Source: CAVWCW01 sp963753615 (lineage in GTDB: Bacteria; Pseudomonadota; Gammaproteobacteria; Chromatiales; Chromatiaceae). From it: a DNA stretch of 64,000 nucleotides. Shown in pieces: positions 42,234 through 52,286 of the stretch. The stretch's first letter is position 1, and every line of letters begins with the position of its first letter. The translations under genes and the position numbers were made by a program. Location: assembly GCA_963753615.1 (NCBI GenBank), contig CAVWCW010000002.1:62001-126000 (forward strand), read 5' to 3'. Under the pieces are notes generated by a model, which had not been told where the DNA came from, did no database searches, and saw nothing but the letters and a program-made list of their open reading frames with translations.

Positions 42234-42407
42234 TTTAGGGAAACGCCGGTCTAATCGCGTTCTCCGCGCGGGGCAGGATGCCCGTGCTGCAAAAAGCCAG
42301 GGAGGGCTTTTTTCAGCGTCTCCTTAGGGAAACGCCGAAGCCCCGGCGTTTTCCGAGCGCGGGAATAACCCCGCGATTAAAGACGCTGTCAGGCGAAAGG
42401 TCGCCTG
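42234..42407. repeat. Dense hairpin region with repeated TTAGGGAAACGCCG; IS-end remnant or structured RNA
   Basis: TTAGGGAAACGCCG occurs at 42235-42248 and again at 42324-42337. Between them is the terminator-like hairpin at 42291-42313. The second part can fold as a three-way junction: outer stem CAGCGTCT/AGACGCTG (42314-42321, 42381-42388), a hairpin of 11 pairs (42327-42337 with 42344-42354) and one of 6 pairs (CGCGGG/CCCGCG, 42358-42375). A further hairpin CAGGCGA-AAGG-TCGCCTG follows at 42390-42407. The first copy plus the inverted-looking 42314-42328 also resemble ends of a small insertion element. No known riboswitch consensus matched. Confidence 0.5.
42291..42313. terminator. Bidirectional terminator-like hairpin
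   Basis: AAAAAGCC at 42291-42298 pairs with GGCTTTTT at 42305-42312, giving A-run/T-run symmetry typical of a terminator usable on both strands, here between the divergent secreted-protein and peroxiredoxin genes. Confidence 0.6.
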
Positions 42408-42470
42408 CCCATGCCAGGTCTTGCTGGAACACCATCTGCCATTTAGGCAAATTACCGCAGGAGTGCGCCA

Positions 42471-43224
42471 ATGTTCCATTATAAGCATCTATGGCTGATC
42501 GCCGGCTTTGCCCTGCCTCTTGGCGGTACCGCCGGAGAGGGGCCGCCGGTGGCGAGTTACCAGGCCGACTTGGAAGCATTTCAGGCCGAGCGGGCCGCAG
42601 CCGGCGGGCCGGGCTTCAGCGCCGCGGACCGCGCCTTGATGCAGCAGGCCGGGGCGGATTTGGCCCGGGCCATGCCCGCACCGGGGTTGCGGATCGGCGA
42701 GCTGGCACCGGATTTCACCCTGCCGAATGCCAAAGGCGAGCCGGTGCGCCTGTCCGAGCGGCTCACCCGGGGGCCGGTGGTGCTGAGCTTCTACCGCGGC
42801 GCCTGGTGCCCCTACTGCAACCTGCAGTTGCGCGGTCTGCAGCAGAGCTTGCCCGCCTTCAAGCGTCTGGGGGCGCAGCTGATCGCGGTGACTCCGCAGC
42901 AGCCCGACCGCTCCCTGGCCCAGGTCGAGGCCGATGGCTATCGCATTCGAGATCCTCAGCGACCTGGACAGCCGTGTGATGAGGGCCTACCGGCTCTACT
43001 TCGACGTGCCGCCGGCGCTGAGCGAGCTCTACGAGAATAAATTGGGTCTGGATCTGGCCGAATACAACGGTCCGGGCCGCTATCTGTTGCCGGTGCCGGG
43101 TACCTATGTGCTGGATACCCAGGGGCGAGTGCGGGCGGCATTTGCCGATACCGACTACACCCGGCGCATGGAGCCGGCGGATATCCTTGCCGCACTGCAG
43201 CAGCTGGCTGGGGGTGAGCCGTGA
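42471..43224 (+). CDS. Secreted peroxiredoxin-like (AhpC/TSA-type) protein with one apparent frameshift
   Basis: The ATG at 42471 (GGAG upstream) begins a signal-like hydrophobic start (LWLIAGFALPLGGTAG). A thioredoxin-fold domain follows: LAPDFTLPNAKGEPVRL, then VVLSFYRGAWCPYCNLQL with the CPYC active site, then VTPQQPDRS. Near 42940 the correct frame shifts and continues AFEILSDLDSRVMRAYRLYF, PVPGTYVLDTQGRVRAAFAD, ending at 43224; about 250 residues in all. Probably detoxifies peroxide in the periplasm. GTGA overlap with the following methyltransferase gene. Confidence 0.8.
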
Positions 43225-43925
43225 TCCCGGGACTGCCGGGCTGGGCCCTGTTGCTGCTGCTCGCCGGTCCGGTCGCCGGCGAGGAGGCCAGCGTGCGGCC
43301 GGGCATCAACGACCACTACCAGGACCCGGACTATGCCCATTGGGTGCGGGTGTTCGAGTCCCCGGGGCGGGAAATCTACACCCGGCGCCAGGAGATCGTC
43401 GCCGCCCTGGGTTTGCGGCCCGGGCAGCGGGTGGCGGATATCGGGTCCGGTACCGGCCTTTTGAGCCTGCCGATGGCACGTGAAGTGGGACCGGAGGGCC
43501 GGGTCTACATGGTCGATATTTCCGAAAACTTCGTCACCAATGCCCTGGCGCGGGCCCGCGCCGAGGGCCTTAACAACCTCGAGGGCCTAGTCAATGAGCC
43601 GCGCTCCAGCGGCCTCGCTGCGGGCTCGGTCGAACTGGCCCTGGTATGCGATACTTATCACCACTTCGAGTACCCGCGCAGCATGTTGGCCTCGCTGCAT
43701 CGGGCCCTGAACGCCGGCGGGGAGCTGGTGATCATCGACTTTCGACGCCAGCCGGGGCTGAGTTCGCCTTGGGTTATGGGTCATGTGCGGGCCGGTCGGG
43801 AGCAGGTGATCGCAGAGGTCGAGGCGGCCGGGTTTCGCCTATTGGAGACGCCGGAGCTGCTGCGCCTGAACTATTTTCTGCGTTTCGCCAAGCTCGAACC
43901 CGAGCCCGCGGAGGCGGCCCGATGA
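43221..43925 (+). CDS. Class I SAM-dependent methyltransferase-like protein carrying a signal peptide
   Basis: 234 residues from GTG 43221, overlapping the peroxiredoxin stop. The start LPGWALLLLLAGPVAGEEAS looks like a cleavable signal peptide. The rest is a Rossmann methyltransferase: motif I VADIGSGTGLLSLPMA, acidic VYMVDISENFV, and HHFEYPRSMLASLHRALNAG. Export of a SAM-dependent enzyme is unusual because SAM is not known in the periplasm. Similar signal-bearing homologues exist near thioredoxin-like genes in other proteobacteria (from memory). It overlaps the next gene by ATGA. Confidence 0.82.
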   Translation: MIPGLPGWALLLLLAGPVAGEEASVRPGINDHYQDPDYAHWVRVFESPGREIYTRRQEIVAALGLRPGQRVADIGSGTGLLSLPMAREVGPEGRVYMVDISENFVTNALARARAEGLNNLEGLVNEPRSSGLAAGSVELALVCDTYHHFEYPRSMLASLHRALNAGGELVIIDFRRQPGLSSPWVMGHVRAGREQVIAEVEAAGFRLLETPELLRLNYFLRFAKLEPEPAEAAR

Positions 43926-44272
43926 GCGGGCGCAAACAGGACCAGGCCCCGGGGGCGGTCTGTGCTGTCGGCGAGGGACCGGATCTGTCGGCCCTCGCCC
44001 AGGTCCGGCTGTACCCGGAACCGCCCCTCGCCGATTATCTGCAGGCCATGGCCCTGGCCAACCGGGAGGCCGAAAGCCGCCTCGGGGACCACATGCTGCT
44101 GTCGTGGTACGACCGGGACCGGGATTTCGAATCGCCCCAGCACGCCAGCGAGTGCCATGCGGATGCCGCGGTGCCGGGTTATGTGGACTACGGGGTCTAT
44201 CACGGCGCCAGTCTCATGATCGACATCGAAGACGGCCGCTTTGTGTTCTTCTACCTAGCGGTAGACATCTGA
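43922..44272 (+). CDS. Small conserved protein of unknown function
   Basis: 116 residues; start ATGA overlaps the methyltransferase stop, so it is translationally coupled. The C-terminal half has a distinctive pattern (HMLLSWYDRDRDFESPQHAS, then YVDYGVYHGASLMIDIEDGR and FVFFYLAVDI) that I associate with a small DUF5619-like family, without certainty. No signal peptide or membrane segment. Third gene of a three-gene run with the peroxiredoxin and methyltransferase. Confidence 0.7.
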   Translation: MSGRKQDQAPGAVCAVGEGPDLSALAQVRLYPEPPLADYLQAMALANREAESRLGDHMLLSWYDRDRDFESPQHASECHADAAVPGYVDYGVYHGASLMIDIEDGRFVFFYLAVDI

Positions 44273-44503
44273 GTCTGGGTAACAGGCCAGTTCCGCCGAG
44301 GTGCCGTCCGGCTTTCGGAGTGAAACCGGCCGGGCTCGACTCCGAGGGTCGGCCCGGGTCCGGCGGCGCGGGGCGCGTCAGGCGCTTTCCGTATCCATCA
44401 GAAACGTGCGCTGGATCCCTGGTGCTATTTGCGGCCTCCGCTTTGGCCCCGGCAGCGCTGAGGCGAAAAGGGCTAGTATCGCCGCAGACGGTTCCGGTCG
44501 CCC

Positions 44504-44983
44504 TCAGCAGCGATCCGGGTTGTAGGCCCCGAGGATGTACTGCCCGACCAGTTCCATGCCCAGGATGCGGGGTACGCCATTGCTAAGCGTGCCGCCATGG
44601 TGGGCAATGAACTGGCGTGCCTTGGGCGTGCGGCAGATGTGCAGCGGACGGTAGATGCGGACCGGGTAGCCGTATGGCATTACCGGGGCTTGGCCCTCGC
44701 CCTTCATCCGGTTCGCGAGGCGCTGGGCGAGGGTGAGTTCGGTTTGGAATTCGGTCAGGTGATGGCCGACCATCTCGTCAATGCGTTTCTCGTAAGACAT
44801 CCGTTGGACCAACTTCCCGCAGTGAGGCGCCAACCCGGCGCTGACATTCGATGAGACCTCGAAAGCGTCCCCTAGTTTCGGGCGCCGGCCGTATTCTAGC
44901 AAGATTCGGCCCTCCTCTGGGACGGTATCGACGGCAAACGGCGGAATAATCCAGTTGCGCACAGGCGATGGTTGATCTAACAT
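44504..44983 (-). CDS. Hypothetical protein
   Basis: 159 residues from ATG 44983. Recognisable features are few: basic, with VRIYRPLHICRTPKARQFIA and a Gly-containing C-terminus (GMELVGQYILGAYNP). No signal peptide, no membrane helix, no family recognised. Convergent to the 43.2-44.3 kb run and divergent from rpmE. A further upstream start would overlap rpmE and is not used. Confidence 0.5.
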   Translation of the reverse strand: MLDQPSPVRNWIIPPFAVDTVPEEGRILLEYGRRPKLGDAFEVSSNVSAGLAPHCGKLVQRMSYEKRIDEMVGHHLTEFQTELTLAQRLANRMKGEGQAPVMPYGYPVRIYRPLHICRTPKARQFIAHHGGTLSNGVPRILGMELVGQYILGAYNPDRC

Positions 44984-45065
44984 GACCGGTTCGTTGCGCC
45001 CTCGGCGGCGCTCTGTGGGTTCAATCGGCGCAGTCGCGCCGGAACATCGGTATTGCGAGGCCAGC

Positions 45066-45266
45066 ATGAAAGCGGATATCCATCCCAAGTACGACGAGAT
45101 CAAGGTCACCTGCAGTTGCGGCAACGAGTTCATGACCCGTTCCACCATGGGCCAGGAACTGCACGTGGAAGTCTGTTCGGCCTGTCATCCCTTCTACACC
45201 GGCAAACAGAAGATCATGGACACCGCGGGCCGCGTGGACAAGTTCCGCAAGAAGTACGGACGCTAA
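45066..45266 (+). CDS. rpmE: 50S ribosomal protein L31 (zinc-binding type)
   Basis: 66 residues beginning MKADIHPKYDEIKVTCSCGN and with EVCSACHPFYTGKQK; the four cysteines (CSC, CSAC) make it the zinc-containing C+ form of L31, which can serve as a zinc store when replaced by the C- paralogue. A GC-rich hairpin about 100 bp downstream (around 45365-45398) may stop transcription weakly. Confidence 0.97.
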   Translation: MKADIHPKYDEIKVTCSCGNEFMTRSTMGQELHVEVCSACHPFYTGKQKIMDTAGRVDKFRKKYGR

Positions 45267-45359
45267 GTCGCGGTCGCGACCTCGGGAGGTTCGGGTCTCT
45301 GGCTGCGTCGCGCCGCTGATCAGGCCAACGCCGGGGCGCTGGGAAGGCTCGCCTGCCGG

Positions 45360-46137
45360 ATGGCGAAACGGGGCGCTCCGCTGGGGCGCCCTGTTCGTTT
45401 GGGTCCTGGCCGCTGTTTGGTTGGGGACGGTCAGGGCCGATTGCAGGGCCCCGGCCCAGGCCGTGGTGGCCGTAGTAGCCTGGGTCTACGACGGCGACAG
45501 CCTGCGCCTTGCGGATGGGCGCAAGCTGCGTCTGATCGGTATCGATACCCCGGAATTGGGGCGCGACGGGGCACCAGACCGGCCCGGCGCCGAGGCCGCG
45601 CGAGCGCGTCTGCAAGGGTTGATTGATGCGCAAAACGGGCGGGTGCTGCTACGGCCAGGGCGTGAAGCGGTCGACCGCTACGGACGGCGGTTGGTACACC
45701 TGTATTTGCCGGACGGGCGGAATTTAGTCCGCCTACTGCTGGCCGAGGGGCTCGGGTTTGCAGTCGCCGTGCCGCCCAATCTCAGCTCTCTGGATTGCTA
45801 CTTTGATGCCGAGGGCCAAGCCCGGGCGGCCAGGCTTGGTCTCTGGCGGGGTGATCCGGCGGTCCAGGCGGTCGAACTGTCCGCCAACGCCGAGGGCTTC
45901 CACCTGGCACGGGGGCGTATCCGCCGGGTCGGCAATAGCCGCCGCGCCCTGTGGCTGAATCTGCATGGGGGGTTGGCGCTGCGCGTCGACCGCCCGGACC
46001 TGCAGTACTTCTCGGATTTGGAGGCGGACGCCCGACCAGGGCGGGCGCTGGAAGTTCGGGGCTGGATCTACCGCCGCAAAGGCGAGCGGCGGATGCAGTT
46101 GCGCCACCCGGCGTCCCTGCGCTGGCTCGGAGATTGA
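45360..46137 (+). CDS. Secreted thermonuclease (SNase)-family protein, start region frameshifted
   Basis: SNase core VVAWVYDGDSLRLADGRKLR then LIGIDTPELGRDG (calcium and catalytic Arg/Asp region) and RYGRRLVHLYLPDGRNLVRL, followed by a C-terminal OB-type extension. The core frame has no ATG upstream. Removing one G from the GGGG near 45371 joins ATG 45360 to it and gives MAKRALRWGALFVWVLAAV plus an AxA-type site (VRA before DCR), a complete signal peptide. Total about 258 residues. Without the correction only a TTG at 45421 remains. Confidence 0.8.
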
Positions 46138-46258
46138 GCCGCCGGCCGGGGGCGGGCCCGGAATCGATTCGTGGTTTTCCCTAGTATCCCCTATCATTAA
46201 CCGTTTTCGCCGGCTGCGGTTGCCGGCCATGCCATTCCCAGCGGGAGGACAGCGCATT

Positions 46259-47539
<1,281 letters not shown>

Positions 47540-47732
47540 TCCGGGCCGCGCCGATCCTTAATGGTTGGCGCGATCCGCTAGTATCAGGCCCCTGAGGCGC
47601 ACCCCCTTCGACGGCGGGGCCAGGGTTTCCGCCCGCTTTCCCGATCTGGTACAGTGATCGCCGTTCCGGGTGGCCATCCAGACCGTGGCGTGCCCAATGT
47701 CGCCGGTGACGGCAAGCGACAGGAGTTGGCTG

Positions 47733-49028
47733 ATGAGCAAACGCACCATTACCCTGACCAATAATCTGGATGGCTCCTCCATCGAGTTGCCGATGCTTGA
47801 GGGTACCCAGGGGCCGATCTCCATGGATATCTCCTCCCTGTACCGGGACAAGGGGATGTTTAGCTTCGATCAGGGCTTCATGTCCACCGCCAGCTGTCAC
47901 AGTTCGATCACCTATATCGATGGCGGCAAAGGCATCCTGCGCTACCGCGGTTACCCCATAGAGGAGTTGGCCGCCAAGAGCACCTTTCTGGAAACCGCGC
48001 ACCTGCTGCTGCACGGCGAGTTGCCGAGCGCTGATGAGCTCTCGGAGTTCGAGTCCATCATTACCCGCCACACCATGATCAACGAGACCCTGAAGAATTT
48101 CTTCAACGGCTTTCGTTACGACGCCCATCCGATGGCGATAATGGTGGGGGTGGTGGGCTCCCTGTCCGCCTTCTACCACGATGCCCTGGACATCCAGGAC
48201 CCACGCCACCGCGAGATCAGCGCTCACCGTCTGATCGCCAAGATGCCGACCATTGCCGCCGCCTGCTATAAGCACAATGTGGGTGAGCCGGTGATGTACC
48301 CGCGCAACGAGCTGGACTACTGCGGCAACCTGCTGCACATGATGTTCGCCACCCCCTGCGAGGACTACGAGCCTGATCCGGTGGCGGTCAAGGCTATGAA
48401 CCTTCTGTTCATCCTGCATGCCGACCACGAGCAGAACGCCAGCACCTCGACCGTGCGCCTGGCCGGCAGCTCCGGGGCCAATCCCTTTGCCTGCATCTCC
48501 GCCGGCATCGCCTCGCTCTGGGGGCCGGCCCACGGCGGCGCCAACGAGGCGGTGCTGACCATGCTCAACGAGATCGGCGACACAGGGAATATCGACAAGT
48601 ATGTGGCCAAGGCCAAGGACAAGGACGATCCCTTCCGCCTGATGGGCTTCGGCCACCGGGTCTACAAGAACTACGACCCCAGGGCCAAGATTATCCGCGA
48701 GGTCTGTTACCAGGTGCTGGAGCGACTGGCGGACGCCAATAATCCGCTGTTCGAGCTGGCCATGCGGTTGGAAGAGGTGGCGCTCAACGACGAGTATTTC
48801 GTCGAGCGCAAGCTATACCCCAACGTGGACTATTATTCGGGCATTATCTACCGGGCCCTGGGCATCCCGGTGAACATGTTCACGGTGATGTTCGCGATCG
48901 CCCGCACTGCCGGCTGGGTGGCGCACTGGATGGAGATGATCGCCGACCCGGCCCACCGCATTGCCCGTCCGCGCCAAATGTACGAAGGTTATACCGAACG
49001 TCCCTACGTGCCGCTCAGCGAGCGTTGA
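47733..49028 (+). CDS. gltA: Citrate synthase (type II, hexameric class)
   Basis: 431 residues; ATG after AGGAG. Catalytic His and Asp regions are visible: HADHEQNASTSTVRLAGSSG, GPAHGGANEAVL, GFGHRVYKNYDPRAKIIRE, and the C-terminal AGWVAHWMEMIADPAHRIAR then RPRQMYEG. N-terminal beta domain (LTNNLDGSSIELP) as in Gram-negative, NADH-sensitive forms. Condenses acetyl-CoA with oxaloacetate. Its 3' end overlaps the convergent gene by 25 bp. Confidence 0.97.
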   Translation: MSKRTITLTNNLDGSSIELPMLEGTQGPISMDISSLYRDKGMFSFDQGFMSTASCHSSITYIDGGKGILRYRGYPIEELAAKSTFLETAHLLLHGELPSADELSEFESIITRHTMINETLKNFFNGFRYDAHPMAIMVGVVGSLSAFYHDALDIQDPRHREISAHRLIAKMPTIAAACYKHNVGEPVMYPRNELDYCGNLLHMMFATPCEDYEPDPVAVKAMNLLFILHADHEQNASTSTVRLAGSSGANPFACISAGIASLWGPAHGGANEAVLTMLNEIGDTGNIDKYVAKAKDKDDPFRLMGFGHRVYKNYDPRAKIIREVCYQVLERLADANNPLFELAMRLEEVALNDEYFVERKLYPNVDYYSGIIYRALGIPVNMFTVMFAIARTAGWVAHWMEMIADPAHRIARPRQMYEGYTERPYVPLSER

Positions 49029-49636
49029 TCCGGGCGCTGCGCGAGCAGACGCTCGAGCTGCGCGTGGCTGGCGCGCTCCAGCGGTCGCTGCTGCCCGGGC
49101 TCCAGCGGCGGCTGGCGCAAACCGGCGACCGGAAATACTACCAGTTCGACCTCGCTGTCCCCGGCCCGGAAACGGAAGCTGGGGTGGCGCATGCGGCGCC
49201 CGTCCGGGTATAGGTGGGTGCGCTCGCCATCCCGCCAGGGAATCCCCAGCTCCAGCAGCCGAAAGATCACCTCCTCGGAAGTATCTGCGAACAAGTGCAG
49301 CTGCACCCGGCTGCCGCGGTTGGCGCTGCCCTGCAATACAGGTCCAACCAGCCGAGGTTGGAACGGCTCCAGGGCTTGCATCGCCTGCAGCGCCGTTTCC
49401 CGCAACAGGGCCAGCTCGCGCGGGTGGTCGGCACCCCGAAACAGGCGCAGGTATTCCTGCACCGCTTGATCGACCTGATCCGGCCTGGGAAGCTGGCGCG
49501 GGTCGCGCACCCCGAGGCGAGCGGCGGCCTTGCGGCAGGCCTGATGCGGATTGTCCAGGCCCTGCTCGACCATGAGACGCGCCGCTTCGGCTACGACCCG
49601 TTGCTGTAAGTGCCCGCTGCGCGACTTATTCTTCAT
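49004..49636 (-). CDS. Conserved hypothetical protein between gltA and mrcA
   Basis: 210 residues. A helical N-terminal half (RVVAEAARLMVEQGLDNPHQ) precedes an alpha/beta part (VQLHLFADTSEEVIFRLLEL; RMRHPSFRFRAGDSEVELVV) that looks like a nucleotidyltransferase-type fold, though no catalytic GS...DxD could be identified. No signal or membrane helix. Ends inside the 3' end of gltA on the other strand. Confidence 0.65.
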   Translation of the reverse strand: MKNKSRSGHLQQRVVAEAARLMVEQGLDNPHQACRKAAARLGVRDPRQLPRPDQVDQAVQEYLRLFRGADHPRELALLRETALQAMQALEPFQPRLVGPVLQGSANRGSRVQLHLFADTSEEVIFRLLELGIPWRDGERTHLYPDGRRMRHPSFRFRAGDSEVELVVFPVAGLRQPPLEPGQQRPLERASHAQLERLLAQRPDQRSLSGT

Positions 49637-49660
49637 CGGGTGGGTTTGCGACTGGTGGTT

Positions 49661-52084
49661 TCAGAACGGGTCGACGCTGCGGGGCGGGGCGGAGGGATTG
49701 CCACCGGCGCTCGGAAAGGCGCGGCGTGCCGGCTCTTCGGGCACGTGGCTGACCCGGAACACCTCGAAAATGGCTTCCTCCTGTTCTGCGCCGACCCGCA
49801 GCCCGGTGTCCGGGTCGATCCGCACGGTCACCAGGCCCTCGGGCATTTCGGGTGGGCGGTCCGGGGTATCGGCCAGCGCTGCGCGCATGAAGTCGATCCA
49901 GGCCGGCAACGCGGCGCGGCCGCCGGTTTCGCCCCGGCCCAGAGGGGTGGACTTGTCGAAACCGACCCAGGTTATCGCCACCAGGGATTGATTGAAGCCA
50001 CTGAACCAGGCGTCGCGCTGCTCATTGGTGGTCCCGGTCTTTCCGGCCAGATCGCGGCGTCCCAGTGCCCGCGCCTTTTGGGCGGTGCCGCTGGTGATCA
50101 CGTCCTGCATCATGGAGTTCATCAGGTACCAGTTCTGCGGGCTGATAGCGCGCGGTGCCGGATCCCAGGCGCCGGGGGGCGGCGGGCCTTCTGTCTCCGC
50201 CACTTCGGCGGTCTCGCACCCGCGGCAGGCGCGCAGCGGGTTGGCATAGAACACGGCACCGTCGTAGGGGTGTTCAATGCGTTCGATGAAATAGGGATCG
50301 ACCAGGAAACCGCCGTTGGCAAGCACTGCGTAGCCCCTGGCCATCTGCAGCGGTGTGACCACCCCGCTACCCAGCGCCAGGGAAAGATTGCCGGGCAGCT
50401 CGCCGGGGTCGAAGCCGAAGCGGGCAATATGGTCGAGGGCGTGGCGGATGCCCATCTGCTGCAGCAGGCGGATCGACACCAGGTTGCGCGACTTGGTCAG
50501 AGCATAGCGAAGGCGCGTCGGGCCGAAGAACTTGCCGCTGTAGTTCTCCGGGCGCCAGGCTGCCTCCAGGCTTGGGTCTTCGAACACCACCGGGGCGTCG
50601 TTGATCAGGCTGGCGGGGGTGAACCCGGCTTCCAGGGCCGCGGAGTAGATAAACGCCTTGAAACCGGAGCCGGGTTGGCGCTGGGCCTGGGTGGCCCGGT
50701 TGAATTTGCTTTGATAGAAGTCGTAGCCGCCGACCAGCGCGGTGATGGCGCCGTCGCTCGGATCCAGCGCCAGCAGCGCGCCCTCCACCACCGGCACCTG
50801 TGCCAGGGCCCAGTAGCCCTCGCCCTCCTGCTCGCCCGTGCGCCGGACCACCCGCACGAGATCGCCAGGTTGCAGCACCTCGGATGCGTTCTTTGGTTTC
50901 GCACCCCTGCGGTTTTCGTCGATATGGGCGCGCGCCCAGGACAGCCCGTTCCAGGGCAACTCCACGTATTCCCCCTGGCCGAGGTAGGCGTGGGCGGTCT
51001 TTTCGGCCACCTCGGTGATCAGGGCCGGGAGCAGGACGCCTACCTTACCGGTTTCTCGGAGGGCTTGGTCCCAGGTGCTTTCGTCGTCTCCGGCGGTCAG
51101 ATCCAAGCGGCGCTCGGCGCCGCGCCAGCCGTGGCGACGGTCGTAGTCGCTCAAGGCATCGCGCAGGGCCGAGATAGCAGCTTCTTGCTGCCGGCTGTCG
51201 AGGGTGGTGTAGACCCTATAGCCACCGGTGTAGGCGCTGTCGCCGTACCGCTCGAACATCTCCGCGCGAGCCATTTCCGCCATATAAGGGGCATCGAGTT
51301 CTGTATTGGTAGCATGCAGGCGGGCGGTCACAGGGGCGGTGCGGGCGGTTTGATGCGCTTGCGCGTCGATGAAGCCCAGTTTGGCCATGCGCCCGAGCAC
51401 GTAATCGCGTCGCTGCAGGGCACGCTCCGGGTCCGCGATGGGGTTGAAGCGCGAAGGCGCCTTGGGGAGTCCGGCGATCATCGCCGTCTCGGCTAGACTC
51501 AACGCTCCCACCGGCTTGCCGTAGTAGACCTCTGCTGCGGCGCCGACCCCGTAGGCTCGGTTGCCCATGTAGATCTTGTTCAGGTAAAGGGCCAGAATCT
51601 GCTCTTTGCTTAGTTGGCGTTCGATCTTGAGGGCGAGCAATATCTCGTTGAGTTTGCGCGTATAGGTCTTCTCGCGGGTGAGAAAGAAGTTGCGCGCCAC
51701 CTGCATGGTGATGGTGCTGCCGCCCTGGGTCTTTTCCCCGGTCAGCGCCAACTGGGTGGCCGCCCGCAACAGCCCCTGGTAGTCCACCCCGGGGTGCTCG
51801 AAGAAGCGGTCGTCTTCGGCGGCCAGGAATGCTCGCACCATCAGTTCCGGGATTTCGTCTATCCCGAGCGGCATGCGCCGCTGTTCGCCATACTCCGCTA
51901 TCAGCTTGGCATCGCGGCTGTAGACGCGCAGTGGCACCTGCAGGCGCACTTCCTGAAGATCGTCAATGGACGGGAGCTCGGGTTCCAGGTACAAATAGAT
52001 CCCTAGCAAGGCGAGGCTGCCCAGCAGCAGGCCCATCAGGGTCGCGCGCAACAGGAAGCCGAAGAACTTGAGCAGGTACTTCAT
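49661..52084 (-). CDS. mrcA: Penicillin-binding protein 1A (bifunctional glycosyltransferase/transpeptidase)
   Basis: 807 residues from ATG 52084 (GTG 52096 would add four). N-terminal membrane anchor, GT51 domain with EDDRFFEHPGVDYQGLLRAA and GGSTITMQVARNFFLTREKT, an OB-like insert, and a transpeptidase domain with SxxK in GSGFKAFIYS, SRN, and KTGTTNEQRDAWF. Polymerises and cross-links peptidoglycan in the periplasm. Divergent from pilM, the usual arrangement in gammaproteobacteria. Confidence 0.96.
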   Translation of the reverse strand: MKYLLKFFGFLLRATLMGLLLGSLALLGIYLYLEPELPSIDDLQEVRLQVPLRVYSRDAKLIAEYGEQRRMPLGIDEIPELMVRAFLAAEDDRFFEHPGVDYQGLLRAATQLALTGEKTQGGSTITMQVARNFFLTREKTYTRKLNEILLALKIERQLSKEQILALYLNKIYMGNRAYGVGAAAEVYYGKPVGALSLAETAMIAGLPKAPSRFNPIADPERALQRRDYVLGRMAKLGFIDAQAHQTARTAPVTARLHATNTELDAPYMAEMARAEMFERYGDSAYTGGYRVYTTLDSRQQEAAISALRDALSDYDRRHGWRGAERRLDLTAGDDESTWDQALRETGKVGVLLPALITEVAEKTAHAYLGQGEYVELPWNGLSWARAHIDENRRGAKPKNASEVLQPGDLVRVVRRTGEQEGEGYWALAQVPVVEGALLALDPSDGAITALVGGYDFYQSKFNRATQAQRQPGSGFKAFIYSAALEAGFTPASLINDAPVVFEDPSLEAAWRPENYSGKFFGPTRLRYALTKSRNLVSIRLLQQMGIRHALDHIARFGFDPGELPGNLSLALGSGVVTPLQMARGYAVLANGGFLVDPYFIERIEHPYDGAVFYANPLRACRGCETAEVAETEGPPPPGAWDPAPRAISPQNWYLMNSMMQDVITSGTAQKARALGRRDLAGKTGTTNEQRDAWFSGFNQSLVAITWVGFDKSTPLGRGETGGRAALPAWIDFMRAALADTPDRPPEMPEGLVTVRIDPDTGLRVGAEQEEAIFEVFRVSHVPEEPARRAFPSAGGNPSAPPRSVDPF

Positions 52085-52183
52085 GAGCTGGTTCACATAT
52101 CTGGCGGTGGCTGGCGCTGGATGCGCCGATTAGCCCTATACTATCAAAAACATTTCGGCTATCTTAGAGAAAAGAAAAACTGC

Positions 52184-52212
52184 TTCACAAGAATTTTATT
52201 TACTGCTATATA
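52184..52212 (+). promoter_or_regulatory. Predicted pilMNOPQ promoter
   Basis: TTCACA (52184-52189), 17-bp spacer, TATATA (52207-52212) in the AT-rich mrcA-pilM gap, about 75 bp before the pilM ATG. Five of six -35 and four of six -10 positions match sigma-70. Confidence 0.5.
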
Positions 52213-52286
52213 GTTAGCTAAATTAATAAAGAATTACCTGTAACTCTGAGCAGCGGAACCTCTGCCATTCAAAAAAAGGGCGCCCG

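Noticed and set aside
42314..42407. Glycine riboswitch (because of CAGGCGAAAGG)
   Set aside because: The rest of the glycine aptamer consensus is missing and the downstream gene is a peroxiredoxin.
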